Counted from the stretch's first letter, positions 34,542 through 43,743 are shown. The stretch is DNA of 64,000 nucleotides from Xanthobacteraceae bacterium (GCA_019752575.1 JAIELW010000009.1:1-64000), one strand, 5' to 3'. Made by a program: numbers and translations. Notes: generated by a model not told the origin, from the letters alone.

Positions 34542-35812
34542 TGGCGCAACTGACCGACGATTGTTTCGCGTTCTCGGGGCCGCTGATGCCGCTCGATGAG
34601 ATGGAGCGGCTGATCGAAGCGCGTGTCGCGCCGGTCGGCGAACGCGAAGTGATCCCGCTCGCGCAGGCGCGCGGGCGTGTCGTTGCGCGCGACGTGATCG
34701 CGCCTGTCGATCTCCCGCATTTCGACAACTCGGCGGTTGATGGTTATGCCGTGCGTCATGCCGATCTCAATCCGGACGCGGAGACTTCGCTTACGATTTC
34801 TTCCCGCGTCATGGCGGGACAGACGCCCGGCACCAAACTCGGCAGCACAGAAGCGATCCGCATTTTCACCGGCGCACCGATGCCCGCGGACTCCGATACG
34901 GTTTTCATGCAGGAAGACGTGCGGGAAGAAGGCGGGCGTGTGATCGTGCCGAGCGGCTTGAAGCGCGGCGCCAACCGGCGGCTTGCCGGCGAAGACCTGC
35001 GAAAAAGTTCGACCGCAATTCCCGCTGGCAGAGTTCTCGATGCGCAGAATATCGCGCTCGCCGCCGCACTCGGAGTGCGCGAGATCGAAGTAACGCGGCG
35101 AATTCGTGTCGCGATTTTCTCGACCGGAAACGAAGTCGTCGAGGCGGGCGAACAGCTCACGGCTGCTGGCGTATTCGACGCCAATCGGGCGCTGTTGCGC
35201 GAGCTGCTCGCGCGCTTGGGGTGCGAAGTCGCCGATCTCGGCATCCTCCGCGACGATCCCGCGAAATTGAGCGATGCGCTTCGCAAGGCGGCAGCGGCAA
35301 ACGATCTCGTCGTGACGACCGGCGGCGTTTCGACCGGCGAAGCCGATTACGTGAAAGATGCAGTCGAAAGCATCGGCTCGCTGACTTTCTGGCGTATTGC
35401 TATCAAGCCGGGACGCCCGGTCGCGATGGGCGTGATCCGGGGCACGAACGGCGAAAGCGCCGCTTTCGCCGGTCTGCCGGGAAATCCGGTCGCGGCTTTC
35501 GTCACCTTCGTTCGCGTCGTTCGCCCGCTGGTGCTGCGGCTGGCCGGCGCGACGCCGAAGCCGTTTCTTGCGCTGCCTGTAATCGCTGCATTCGATTACA
35601 AAAAGAAAACAGGACGCCGCGAATATGTTCGCGTGGCGCTTCGTCCACGTGCCGACGGTAGTTATGACGCGATCAAGCATCCGCAAGACGGCGCGGGTGT
35701 AATCACGTCGCTTACCGAAACGGACGGGCTCGTAGAGTTGCCGGAAGATGTAACGAGGGTTGCGGCTGGAGAGCGAGTGCGTTTCCTCTCCTATGCTTCG
35801 CTGACTTCCTAG
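34541..35812 (+). CDS. moeA: Molybdopterin molybdenumtransferase
   Basis: This 423-residue protein is the most canonical of the three: MPLDEMERLIEARV, SAVDGYAVRHADL, IRIFTGAPMPADSDTV, FSTGNEVVEAG, TGGVSTGEADYVKDAV, IKPGRPVAMG and LPGNPVAAFVTF. These cover the dimer interface, the adenylylated-molybdopterin site and the metal-ligand Asp positions. It ligates molybdate or tungstate into the cofactor in the cytoplasm. It is the third gene of the tandem and probably provides the basal MoeA activity, with the two variants specialised. Confidence 0.92.
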   Translation: MAQLTDDCFAFSGPLMPLDEMERLIEARVAPVGEREVIPLAQARGRVVARDVIAPVDLPHFDNSAVDGYAVRHADLNPDAETSLTISSRVMAGQTPGTKLGSTEAIRIFTGAPMPADSDTVFMQEDVREEGGRVIVPSGLKRGANRRLAGEDLRKSSTAIPAGRVLDAQNIALAAALGVREIEVTRRIRVAIFSTGNEVVEAGEQLTAAGVFDANRALLRELLARLGCEVADLGILRDDPAKLSDALRKAAAANDLVVTTGGVSTGEADYVKDAVESIGSLTFWRIAIKPGRPVAMGVIRGTNGESAAFAGLPGNPVAAFVTFVRVVRPLVLRLAGATPKPFLALPVIAAFDYKKKTGRREYVRVALRPRADGSYDAIKHPQDGAGVITSLTETDGLVELPEDVTRVAAGERVRFLSYASLTS

Positions 35813-35895
35813 CGCCTGCCCAATTCCCGGCATTGACATGGAACCTTGCCGCGCCGGGGCCGTTATGCCGGAGACACAGAAATGTGAGTTTCCGG

Positions 35896-36180
35896 ATGAA
35901 AAAAGCATTTGCAGTTGGCTTCCTGCTGGCAAGTACATTCGCTTTCGGCGCATCTGCGCAAGCGCCACAAATGAAAGGCGATGAACAAAAGACCGAAACG
36001 AACTGTCCGCCGACCAATCCTGCGAATGCGCAGGCGCAGGAAAAGAGCATCATCCTTCCGGACGCCGAAGGTGAGAAGGAATCTGCGGCACCTACGGTTC
36101 AGCGCGACGGCCAGACCGTCTCGATTAACCCAGCGTGTAAGCAGGATCCGGAGATGCCTGACAACAAGAAGAAGGGTTAA
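35896..36180 (+). CDS. Small secreted protein of unknown function
   Basis: This 94-residue protein starts MKKAFAVGFLLASTFAFGAS, a clear Sec signal with cleavage after ASAQA. The mature part of about 70 residues is hydrophilic, rich in Gln, Glu, Lys and Pro, with two Cys (NCPPTN, NPACKQD) that could form a disulfide. No family is recognised. The open frame extends to 35833, but ATG 35896 is the start that places the signal at the N terminus. Its stop overlaps the convergent mobA stop by four bases. Confidence 0.6.
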   Translation: MKKAFAVGFLLASTFAFGASAQAPQMKGDEQKTETNCPPTNPANAQAQEKSIILPDAEGEKESAAPTVQRDGQTVSINPACKQDPEMPDNKKKG

Positions 36181-36800
36181 ACCTGCGAATATCGCGCGGC
36201 GAGCTCGTTCGCCCGCGCGGCGTCTTCCGGTGTGTTCACATTGAAGAACGGGTCGACCGGCTGATCTGGCCATTCGGCGATGGCAACGCCGTGCCGCGCG
36301 GTCCAGATTTCGATTTTGTGCAGATTTTCTTCCATCAGCGCGCGGCGCAAATCAGTACGCAACGCGACGGGCCACAAGCCGACAACAGGATGCCGCCAAT
36401 CGCCGGATTTTGCGCAGGCGAGAGGCGTTCCTGCTTTCGCGCGGGCAATTTCCAGACGTTCCACGAGATTGTGCGGCAGGAACGGGCAGTCGCCGGGGGT
36501 ACTTGCGATGAATTCCGTTTCAGGTGCGTTCGCCGCTGCCCAGTCGAGTCCCGCTAAAATACCTGCGAGCGGCCCCGCGAAATCCGGAATGTCATCAGGC
36601 ACGACCGGCAAGCCGGTGAAGGCAAAACGCGACGGATCGCCATTCGCATTGATGATCATGTGCGGGCATTGCGGCTTCATTCGCGATAGCGCGCGATCGA
36701 GAATGGTTTGCTCACCTATTTTGATCAGTCCTTTGTCGCCGCCACCCATTCTGCGCGCGAGACCGCCGGCGAGAATCAAGCCGAGCGGTTTATTCTTCAT
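36177..36800 (-). CDS. mobA: Molybdenum cofactor guanylyltransferase
   Basis: This 207-residue nucleotidyltransferase has LGLILAGGLARRMGGGDKGL (the GTP-binding LAGGxSxRMGxxK motif), PVVPDDIPDFAGPLAGILAG and STPGDCPFLP, where Asp binds Mg2+. It joins GMP to the Mo- or W-pterin to make the bis-MGD form that DMSO-reductase-family enzymes need; both formate dehydrogenases here belong to that family. Its start overlaps the fdhD end by 11 bases, so it is the last gene of the beta-alpha-fdhD-mobA operon. Confidence 0.92.
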   Translation of the reverse strand: MKNKPLGLILAGGLARRMGGGDKGLIKIGEQTILDRALSRMKPQCPHMIINANGDPSRFAFTGLPVVPDDIPDFAGPLAGILAGLDWAAANAPETEFIASTPGDCPFLPHNLVERLEIARAKAGTPLACAKSGDWRHPVVGLWPVALRTDLRRALMEENLHKIEIWTARHGVAIAEWPDQPVDPFFNVNTPEDAARANELAARYSQV

Positions 36801-37668
36801 ACATCGCGGCCTTGCGGCGGAAGCGTCCGCTTTCTTCCTGCACGCTCTCGACGTCCTGATCGAACACGATGCGCTTCTCGCCCGCGAGCGCCATGAAGCG
36901 CTTTCCCCGTGCGCGGCCGATCAGCGTGAGATTGGCCTTGCGCGCAAGTTCGACGCCCCATGCCGTGAAGCCCGAACGCGATACGAGAATCGGAATCCCC
37001 ATCCGAACCGTTTTGATCACCATTTCCGAGGTGAGGCGGCCGGTGGTGTAGAAAATCTTGTCGTGCGCGGGCACCTTGTTCTGGAACATCCAGCCCGCGA
37101 TTTTGTCGACCGCGTTATGGCGACCGACGTCTTCCATATAAACAAGCGATTTATCTCTCTGCGCCAGCACGCAGCCGTGGATCGCACCCGCTTCCAGGTA
37201 AAGCGACGGCGTCGTGTTGATCTCGTGCGTCAGCGCATAGAGCCACGAAGTACGCAGCTCGGCATCGGGCAGCCTCACATCTTCCAGCGCCTCCATCAGA
37301 TCGCCGAAGGTCGTGCCCTGCGCGCAGCCGGAAGTCTGCGTGCGTTTGCGCATCTTCTCTTCGTAATCCGTCTGCCGCTCGGTGCGCACGACCGCAACGG
37401 AAAGATCGTCGTCGTAATCGACGCCGGTAACGACATCGTCCGGCATCAGCATGTTCTGGTTCAGGAGAAAGCCGATCGCGAGATATTCGGGGTAATCGTT
37501 GATCGTCATCGCAGTGACGATTTCCTGCCTGTTCAGATAGATCGTGAGCGCGCGTTCGACCGTCACCGAGGCTTCGACCCGCGCGCCGGTCTGATCGATG
37601 CCGGACACGCGTTCGGTCAGCCGCGGGTCGTGCGGATCGGGCTTGATGATGTAACTGTCGCTAGACAT
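36790..37668 (-). CDS. fdhD: Formate dehydrogenase accessory sulfurtransferase FdhD
   Basis: This 292-residue protein has the FdhD core: ERALTIYLNRQEIVTAMTIN, EYLAIGFLLNQ, GAIHGCVLAQRD, EDVGRHNAVDKIAGW and SEMVIKTVRMGIPILVSRSG. FdhD passes sulfur from a cysteine desulfurase to the bis-MGD cofactor, giving the sulfido ligand required for activity. In well-studied members the loop holds two Cys (CxxC); here it reads SGCAQGT, so only the first remains. It lies 42 bases downstream of the formate dehydrogenase alpha gene and overlaps mobA. Confidence 0.92.
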   Translation of the reverse strand: MSSDSYIIKPDPHDPRLTERVSGIDQTGARVEASVTVERALTIYLNRQEIVTAMTINDYPEYLAIGFLLNQNMLMPDDVVTGVDYDDDLSVAVVRTERQTDYEEKMRKRTQTSGCAQGTTFGDLMEALEDVRLPDAELRTSWLYALTHEINTTPSLYLEAGAIHGCVLAQRDKSLVYMEDVGRHNAVDKIAGWMFQNKVPAHDKIFYTTGRLTSEMVIKTVRMGIPILVSRSGFTAWGVELARKANLTLIGRARGKRFMALAGEKRIVFDQDVESVQEESGRFRRKAAMYEE

Positions 37669-37710
37669 GAACCGACTATAGCACGAGCCGCGGCGCGAAT
37701 GCGGCGGCGC

Positions 37711-40500
37711 TTATTCCGCCGCAATCTGCGTTGCCGAAATCGGCTCGACTTTCGCCGCGCAGTACTTGAATTCGGGAATCTTGCCGAACGGATCGAGCTT
37801 CGGATTGGTCAAGAGGTTCGCCGCCGCCTCGACATAAGCGAACGGGATGAACACCACGCCATCCGGCACGCCGTCGTCCTGCCGCGAGTAAAGTTCGATC
37901 GAGCCGCGCCGCGTGGTGACACGAACCGGGTCGCCCGCCTGAATGCCGAGCTTGGCGATGGTGCCGCGCGAGAGCTGCGCGATTGCGGAAGGCTCGATGG
38001 CGTCCAGCACCTCGGCACGGCGCGTCATCGAGCCGGTGTGCCAGTGCTCTAACTGCCGGCCGGTCGAAAGCACGAAGGGATATTCCGCATCCGGCACTTC
38101 ATCCGGCGGCGTGAGCTTCGCCGCGACGAGTTTTGCAAAGCCGCCCGGACGCGGAAAGCCCTGATCGAACACGACATCGCGGCCCGGTTGATCGGGGCCG
38201 TCGGTCGGATAGGTCACGGCGTCTTCGCGCTCCACGCGATCCCACGAAATATTCGCGAGCGCGGGCATCATCGACGCCATCTCGGTGAAGACCTCGCCGA
38301 CATGCTTGTAGTTCCAGCCGCAGCCCATGCGGTTCGCAATGTCCTGAATGATCCAGAGATCCTGCCGCGCGTCGCCCGGCAGCGGGATCGCCTGGCGGCC
38401 CATTTGCACCTGGCGGTTGGTGTTCGTCACCGTGCCGTCTTTCTCCGGCCAGCCGGAGGCGGGCAGGATCACGTCGGCATAGACCGCGGTTTCGGTGAGG
38501 AAGAGGTCCTGCACCACGAGATGCTCGAGATGCGCGAGCGCTTCGCGCGCGTGGTTGAGATCGGGATCGGACATCGCCGGGTTCTCGCCCTCGATATACA
38601 TGCCCTTGATCTCGTCGGCGTGTACCGCGTCCATGATCTCGACGACGGTTTTGCCGCGCTTCGGCGGCAGCTTCACGCCCCACTTATTTTCATAGAGCGA
38701 GCGGATTTCGGGGGCTTCGACGGATTTGTAATCCGGGAAGAACATCGGGATCAGCCCCGCGTCGGATGCGCCCTGCACATTGTTCTGTCCGCGCAGCGGA
38801 TGCAGGCCCGTGCCGGGACGGCCGATCTGGCCCGTGATGAGCGCAAGCGCGATCAGGCAGCGCGCGTTGTCCGTGCCATGCGTGTGCTGTGAGACGCCCA
38901 TGCCCCAGAAGATGATAGCGCTTTCCGCGCGCGCGTAAGCGCGTGCAACGTCACGTAGCGTCTGTGCATCGATGCCGCAGATCGGCGCCATCTCTTCGGG
39001 CGTGAAGTCCTTGATGTTTTCCTTCCACGCCTCGAAGCCTTCGACGTAAGTCTGAATGTATTGCTTGTCGTAGAGCTGCTCTTCGACGATGACGTTCAGC
39101 ATCGCATTCAGCATCGCGACGTCGGTGCCGTTCTTGAACTGCATCATCTTCCAGGCGTGGCGCTTCATCGCCGTGCCGCGCGGGTCCATGATGACGAGCT
39201 TGGCGCCGTTCTTTGCGGCTTGCTTGAAGTAGGTCGCGGCGACCGGATGGTTATCGGTCGGGTTTGCGCCGATCACAATGATGAGGTCGGAGTTCTTCAC
39301 CTCGTTGAAGGTCGCGGTCACGGCCGCCGAGCCCACGCCTTCGAGGAGCGCCGACACTGAAGACGCGTGACAAAGGCGCGTGCAGTGATCGACGTTGTTG
39401 GTGCCGAAGCCGGTGCGCACGAGCTTCTGGAAAAGATAAGCCTCTTCGTTCGAGCCTTTGGCCGAACCGAAACCGGCGAGCGCTTCCGGCCCGTCGCGGT
39501 CGCGGATTTTCACCAAGCCACCGGCTGCGCGATCGAGCGCTTCTTCCCAGGTCGCTTCGCGGAAATGCGTCCACGGGTTCGACGGGTCGATGAATTCGTG
39601 CGGCACCTTCGGCACGCCCTCCTTGCGGATTAGCGGCTTCAGCAAGCGCTGCTTATTGTGCACGTAGTCGAAGCCGAAGCGGCCCTTCACGCAAAGGCGG
39701 TTCGCGTTTGCCGGACCTTCCTTGCCGGTGACCGAGACGATCTTGTCGTCCTTGATTTGATACGTGAGCTGGCAGCCCACGCCGCAATAAGGGCAGACAC
39801 TGTCGATTTCGCGATCGACGTCTCCTTTATATGTGTTGTTCTCGTCAACGCGGGTCGCAGGCATCAGCGCTCCGGTCGGGCAGGCCTGCACGCATTCGCC
39901 GCACGCGACGCACGTAGAAGCGCCCATCGGATCGTCGAAGTCGAACACGATCTTCTCGTGATGGCCGCGGCCGGCCATGCCGATCACGTCGTTGACCTGC
40001 ACTTCGCGGCACGCGCGTACACAGAGATTGCATTGGATGCACGCGTCGAGATTGACCGCCATCGCCGGATGCGAGCGGTCGGATGCGGCCTTCTCATGCT
40101 CAGGGAAACGGCTCGTCTCGATCCCCATCTTGTCGGTCCACGCCCAGAATTTCGATTGCGGGTCGGGCGCGGTTGCGCGCTCGGGCTGATCGGTAGCTAA
40201 CAGTTCGAACACCATGCGGCGCGAAGCGTCCGCGCGCTCCGACTGCGAGTTGACCTTCATGCCTTCGGTGGGCGTGCGGATGCAGGACGCCGCGAGCACG
40301 CGCTCGCCTTCGATCTCGACCATGCAGGCGCGGCAATTGCCGTCCGGGCGATAGCCGGGCTCGGGCAGGTAGCAGAGGTGCGGGATGTCGGTGCCCTGAC
40401 GCTTCGCGACCTGCCAGATCGTCTCGCCCTCGAAGGCTTCGACTTCCTGGCCGTCGAGCGTGAACTTGATCACCTTCGGCATGCCGTTCATCGCGTTCAT
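37711..40500 (-). CDS. NAD-type formate dehydrogenase, alpha (catalytic) subunit
   Basis: This protein of about 929 residues combines a NuoG-like N terminus with a bis-MGD catalytic domain. A [2Fe-2S] site uses Cys 43, 56, 59 and 73; two ferredoxin-type clusters use Cys 154-164 and 197-207; the proximal [4Fe-4S] uses Cys 236, 239, 243 and 270. The metal ligand is Cys 377 in NNVDHCTRLCHAS, not selenocysteine, with His 378 next to it. It oxidises formate to CO2 in the cytoplasm. It pairs with the NuoE-NuoF-type beta subunit, as in Methylobacterium FDH1, which is a tungsten enzyme. No separate FdsD or FdsG gene is present. ATG 40500 lies four bases after the beta stop. Confidence 0.93.
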   Translation of the reverse strand: MNAMNGMPKVIKFTLDGQEVEAFEGETIWQVAKRQGTDIPHLCYLPEPGYRPDGNCRACMVEIEGERVLAASCIRTPTEGMKVNSQSERADASRRMVFELLATDQPERATAPDPQSKFWAWTDKMGIETSRFPEHEKAASDRSHPAMAVNLDACIQCNLCVRACREVQVNDVIGMAGRGHHEKIVFDFDDPMGASTCVACGECVQACPTGALMPATRVDENNTYKGDVDREIDSVCPYCGVGCQLTYQIKDDKIVSVTGKEGPANANRLCVKGRFGFDYVHNKQRLLKPLIRKEGVPKVPHEFIDPSNPWTHFREATWEEALDRAAGGLVKIRDRDGPEALAGFGSAKGSNEEAYLFQKLVRTGFGTNNVDHCTRLCHASSVSALLEGVGSAAVTATFNEVKNSDLIIVIGANPTDNHPVAATYFKQAAKNGAKLVIMDPRGTAMKRHAWKMMQFKNGTDVAMLNAMLNVIVEEQLYDKQYIQTYVEGFEAWKENIKDFTPEEMAPICGIDAQTLRDVARAYARAESAIIFWGMGVSQHTHGTDNARCLIALALITGQIGRPGTGLHPLRGQNNVQGASDAGLIPMFFPDYKSVEAPEIRSLYENKWGVKLPPKRGKTVVEIMDAVHADEIKGMYIEGENPAMSDPDLNHAREALAHLEHLVVQDLFLTETAVYADVILPASGWPEKDGTVTNTNRQVQMGRQAIPLPGDARQDLWIIQDIANRMGCGWNYKHVGEVFTEMASMMPALANISWDRVEREDAVTYPTDGPDQPGRDVVFDQGFPRPGGFAKLVAAKLTPPDEVPDAEYPFVLSTGRQLEHWHTGSMTRRAEVLDAIEPSAIAQLSRGTIAKLGIQAGDPVRVTTRRGSIELYSRQDDGVPDGVVFIPFAYVEAAANLLTNPKLDPFGKIPEFKYCAAKVEPISATQIAAE

Positions 40501-40504
40501 AGCG

Positions 40505-42220
40505 TCACCATTGCCGCAGCGGCTTCGTGAGATCGTCGCGGAAGTATTTGAAAACGGAAGAGAGCGGGTTCGAGGCGGCCTGACCGAGGCCACAGATCGA
40601 AGCGTCGCGCATCGCAGCCGATAGCTCGGTCAGCAGGCTCTCGTTCCACGGGCCTTGTGCCATCAGCTTCACGGCTTTCTCGGTGCCTGCCCGGCAGGGC
40701 GTGCACTGGCCGCAGGATTCGTCTTCGAAGAATTTCATGAGGTTCAGCGCGACCGCTTTCATGTCGTCCTTGTCGGAAAGCACGACGACCGCGTGCGAGC
40801 CGATGAAACAGCCGTATTTCTCGAGTGTGCCGAAATCGAGCGGGATGTCGTTCATCGAGGCGGGCAAGATGCCGCCCGATGCGCCGCCAGGCAGATAACC
40901 CTTGAAGGTTTCGCCGTCGCACATGCCGCCGCAATATTCGTCGATGAGTTCCTGAATCGAAATTCCGGCAGGCGCGAGCTTCACGCCCGGATTTTTCACG
41001 CGGCCCGAAACCGAGAAGCTGCGAAAGCCCTTACGCTCGCGCCGGCCCTGTGAGGTGAACCACTGCGCGCCTTTTTCGATGATGTCCCTGATCCAGAACA
41101 GCGTTTCGACGTTGTGCTCGAGCGTCGGGCGTCCGAACAAACCAACCTGCGCGACATAAGGCGGACGATGGCGCGGCAGGCCGCGCTTGCCTTCGATGGA
41201 TTCGATCATCGCGGATTCTTCGCCGCAGATATAAGCGCCCGCCCCGCGGCGCATGATGACCTTGGAGAATTTGGTAAGGCCCGCCTTCTCGGCCTTCGCG
41301 AGTTCCTGCTCAACGAGCAGCCGGATCTCAGGGTATTCGTCGCGAAGATAGAAATAGACTTCCTTGGCTTCGACGACCCACGCGCCGATCAGCATGCCTT
41401 CGATGAAACGGTGCGGATCCTGCCCGAGGTAGAAGCGGTCCTTGAACGTGCCGGGTTCGCCTTCGTCGCCGTTCACCGCCATCAAGCGCGGCGCAGGCTC
41501 GGCGCTGACCAGCGACCACTTCCTCCCCGTGGGGAATCCCGCGCCGCCGAGGCCGCGAAGTCCCGCGTCGCTCACGATCGAGATCAATTCCTGCCGCGTG
41601 CGCTTTCCGGCAAGGCAATCTTCCAGAAGTTTGTAGCCGTCTTGTTTGCGATAGGCGTCGAAATCGGCCGGCGTCTTGAAGGCGTGCGGATGTTCGTGCG
41701 CTTTTACAGCAGCGGAAACATTCTCGTTCGTCGCGCGGAAGACTTGCGCATGCCCGACCGCCGCTACCGGCGCGCGGTCGCAGGCGCCCATGCAGGGTGC
41801 GCGCACCACGCGAACGTCCTTGCCGAGCTTACCGGGAAGTTCGGCAAGCAATTTGTCCGCGCCCGCCATGCAGCAAGACAAAGAATCGCAAACCCGGACC
41901 GTGGTCGCGGGCGGCGGCGTCTCGCCTTCCTTCACGACGTCGAAATGCGCGTAGAAAGTCGCGACTTCATAGACTTCGGTCTGCGCGAGTTTCATCTCTT
42001 CGGCGAGTGCCGCGAGATGCGCAGCCGAGAGATGGCCATACTTGTCTTGAATAAGATGAAGATGTTCGATCAGAAGATCGCGCTGCCGCGAACGGCTGCC
42101 GAGCAACGCGCGCACTTCTTCGAGCGCGCGGATGTCGATCTGGCGGCCTTTCGGCTGCGGGCGGGGGCGTTTGCGCTTGGCTTCTGGAGCCGTGTGCGGC
42201 CCGGCGATAATTGTTGTCAT
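40505..42220 (-). CDS. NAD-type formate dehydrogenase, beta subunit (NuoE-NuoF fusion)
   Basis: This 571-residue protein fuses two complex I modules. The N-terminal 160 residues are NuoE-like, with [2Fe-2S] Cys in CDSLSCCMAG and APCMGACDRAP. The rest is NuoF-like: GLGGAGFPTGRKW for NADH and FMN, NGDEGEPGTFKDR, GAGAYICGEESAMI, and a [4Fe-4S] site at Cys 503, 506, 509 and 543 (SCGQCTPCR ... ICGLGQ). It receives electrons from the alpha subunit and reduces NAD+. The N-terminal Pro/Lys/Arg-rich stretch of about 25 residues is unusual but not a signal. It is the first gene of its operon, divergent from the WD40-cytochrome gene. Confidence 0.93.
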   Translation of the reverse strand: MTTIIAGPHTAPEAKRKRPRPQPKGRQIDIRALEEVRALLGSRSRQRDLLIEHLHLIQDKYGHLSAAHLAALAEEMKLAQTEVYEVATFYAHFDVVKEGETPPPATTVRVCDSLSCCMAGADKLLAELPGKLGKDVRVVRAPCMGACDRAPVAAVGHAQVFRATNENVSAAVKAHEHPHAFKTPADFDAYRKQDGYKLLEDCLAGKRTRQELISIVSDAGLRGLGGAGFPTGRKWSLVSAEPAPRLMAVNGDEGEPGTFKDRFYLGQDPHRFIEGMLIGAWVVEAKEVYFYLRDEYPEIRLLVEQELAKAEKAGLTKFSKVIMRRGAGAYICGEESAMIESIEGKRGLPRHRPPYVAQVGLFGRPTLEHNVETLFWIRDIIEKGAQWFTSQGRRERKGFRSFSVSGRVKNPGVKLAPAGISIQELIDEYCGGMCDGETFKGYLPGGASGGILPASMNDIPLDFGTLEKYGCFIGSHAVVVLSDKDDMKAVALNLMKFFEDESCGQCTPCRAGTEKAVKLMAQGPWNESLLTELSAAMRDASICGLGQAASNPLSSVFKYFRDDLTKPLRQW

Positions 42221-42325
42221 TCCAAAGAAATGGAAGGACTCTCCGAAAGGTACAATGGCCTCAAAGACATACGGCGATAGAAAAATTCTATGGATGAGAA
42301 CCGGGAAAAGGATAGGCTTGTTGCC

Positions 42326-43621
42326 ATGATCAGAAACCTTCCGCTGGCCGCATTCTTTGTCTCGTTAACCGTGCTCGGCGGCGCGAACCCATCGGCTGCG
42401 CAACTGCAAGGTCACGGCGGGCCGATCAAATCCATTGCGCTTTCCGCGGATGGTTCCTTTGCCGTTTCGGGAAGTTTCGACACTTCCGCGATCCGCTGGT
42501 CGCTTACACGCAACGCGGCCGAACAAGTGCTTCGCTTTCACGAAAGCGCGGTGAACGCGGTCGTTGTGATTCCCGGCGGCAAATTGGCGACCGGCGGCGA
42601 GGACGGTCAGGTCGCGATCTGGAACATCGGGCAACCCGCGCCTTCGTCGGTTTTGAAAGGTCACACCGCGCCGGTGGTTGCGCTTGCGGCTTCGCCGGAC
42701 GGAAAGTGGATTGCCTCCGCCTCGTGGGACCGGAGCATCCGGCTTACGCCTGTTTCCGGCGGCGAAACCAAAGTGCTGCAAGGGCATCAGGACAACGTCA
42801 ATGCGATTGCGTTCACGCCCGATAGCAGCGCGCTCGTCAGCGCGGGATACGACCTCACGGTTCGCATCTGGCCGCTCGCGAAACTCGATGCACCGGTCAC
42901 CGCGCAAGTCCCGAGCCCGCTCAACGCGATCGGGATTGCGCGCGACGGCGAGATCGTCGTCGCGGGTGCGGACGGCAAGGTCTATTTCCTTTCGCCGGCT
43001 GGCGAGCTGCGCGGCTCGGCGCAGGCCGCCGAACGGCCGATCATTTCGCTCGCGGTTTCGCCGGACGGACGCTTCGTTGCCGCGGCCGCGATTGCCGGTT
43101 CGGTCGCGATCATCGAGCGCAAGGATCGCATGATCGCGCGCACGCTGATTGGACCCGGCCTGCCGGTCTGGACGGTCGCGTTCATGCCCGACAGCGAGAC
43201 GCTGGTATCCGGCGGCAACGATCGCCTGGTGCGGCGCTGGAACGCTACGAATGGCGAGCATATCGGCGAGGTCGCGATGCGCGGTCCCGACAACATTCTC
43301 GCCGCGTTCGAGGGCGATCGCGGCGCGGAAGTCTACAAAGCCTGTGTCGCCTGCCACACGCTTTCGCCGGACGAAGGCAATCGCGCGGGCCCGACGCTGC
43401 ATGGCATTTTCGGGCGCAGAATTGCGACGCTGCCCGGCTATCAATTTTCCGACGCGCTGAAGAAGATGGAAATCGTCTGGACGCCGGAGACGGTCTCGAA
43501 ACTCTTCGAAGTCGGACCGATGGCGTACACGCCCGGCACGAAAATGCCGGAGCAGAAGATTGCCACCGAAGAAGACCGCAAGGCGCTGATCGAGTTCTTG
43601 CTCAAGACCACGAAGAAGTAA
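42326..43621 (+). CDS. Secreted WD40-repeat protein fused to a class I cytochrome c
   Basis: This 431-residue protein has a signal peptide (MIRNLPLAAFFVSLTVLGGA, cleavage near PSAAQ), about seven WD40-type blades from residue 28 to 325 (GHGGPIKSIALSADGSFAVS, ILKG-type GHTAPVVALAASPDGKWIAS, and so on), and a cytochrome c domain with heme site CVACH at 340-344 and Met ligand in YTPGTKMPE. It should be periplasmic. The beta-propeller may dock a partner while the heme takes electrons. Between a soluble and a periplasmic formate dehydrogenase, it could be an electron acceptor or an assembly factor. An ATG at 42290 is also in frame but masks the signal. The divergent fds start is 105 bases away. 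Confidence 0.82.
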   Translation: MIRNLPLAAFFVSLTVLGGANPSAAQLQGHGGPIKSIALSADGSFAVSGSFDTSAIRWSLTRNAAEQVLRFHESAVNAVVVIPGGKLATGGEDGQVAIWNIGQPAPSSVLKGHTAPVVALAASPDGKWIASASWDRSIRLTPVSGGETKVLQGHQDNVNAIAFTPDSSALVSAGYDLTVRIWPLAKLDAPVTAQVPSPLNAIGIARDGEIVVAGADGKVYFLSPAGELRGSAQAAERPIISLAVSPDGRFVAAAAIAGSVAIIERKDRMIARTLIGPGLPVWTVAFMPDSETLVSGGNDRLVRRWNATNGEHIGEVAMRGPDNILAAFEGDRGAEVYKACVACHTLSPDEGNRAGPTLHGIFGRRIATLPGYQFSDALKKMEIVWTPETVSKLFEVGPMAYTPGTKMPEQKIATEEDRKALIEFLLKTTKK

Positions 43622-43626
43622 TTCAT

Positions 43627-43739
43627 GTCATTCCGGGGCGGCGCGAAGCGCCGAACCCGGAATCCAGAACTACACACATACGCGTTACCGTGTCGCTCTG
43701 GATTCCGGATCGCGCGCAAGCGCGCGCGTCCGGAATGAC
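43627..43739. repeat. Second copy of the GTCATTCCGGA palindromic repeat
   Basis: GTCATTCCGGGGCGGCGCG opens and CGTCCGGAATGAC closes the element, with GAATCCAGA / TCTGGATTC internal arms shared with 958-1068. It fills the 122-base gap between the convergent WD40-cytochrome and polyferredoxin genes. Confidence 0.8.
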
Positions 43740-43743
43740 AAGA

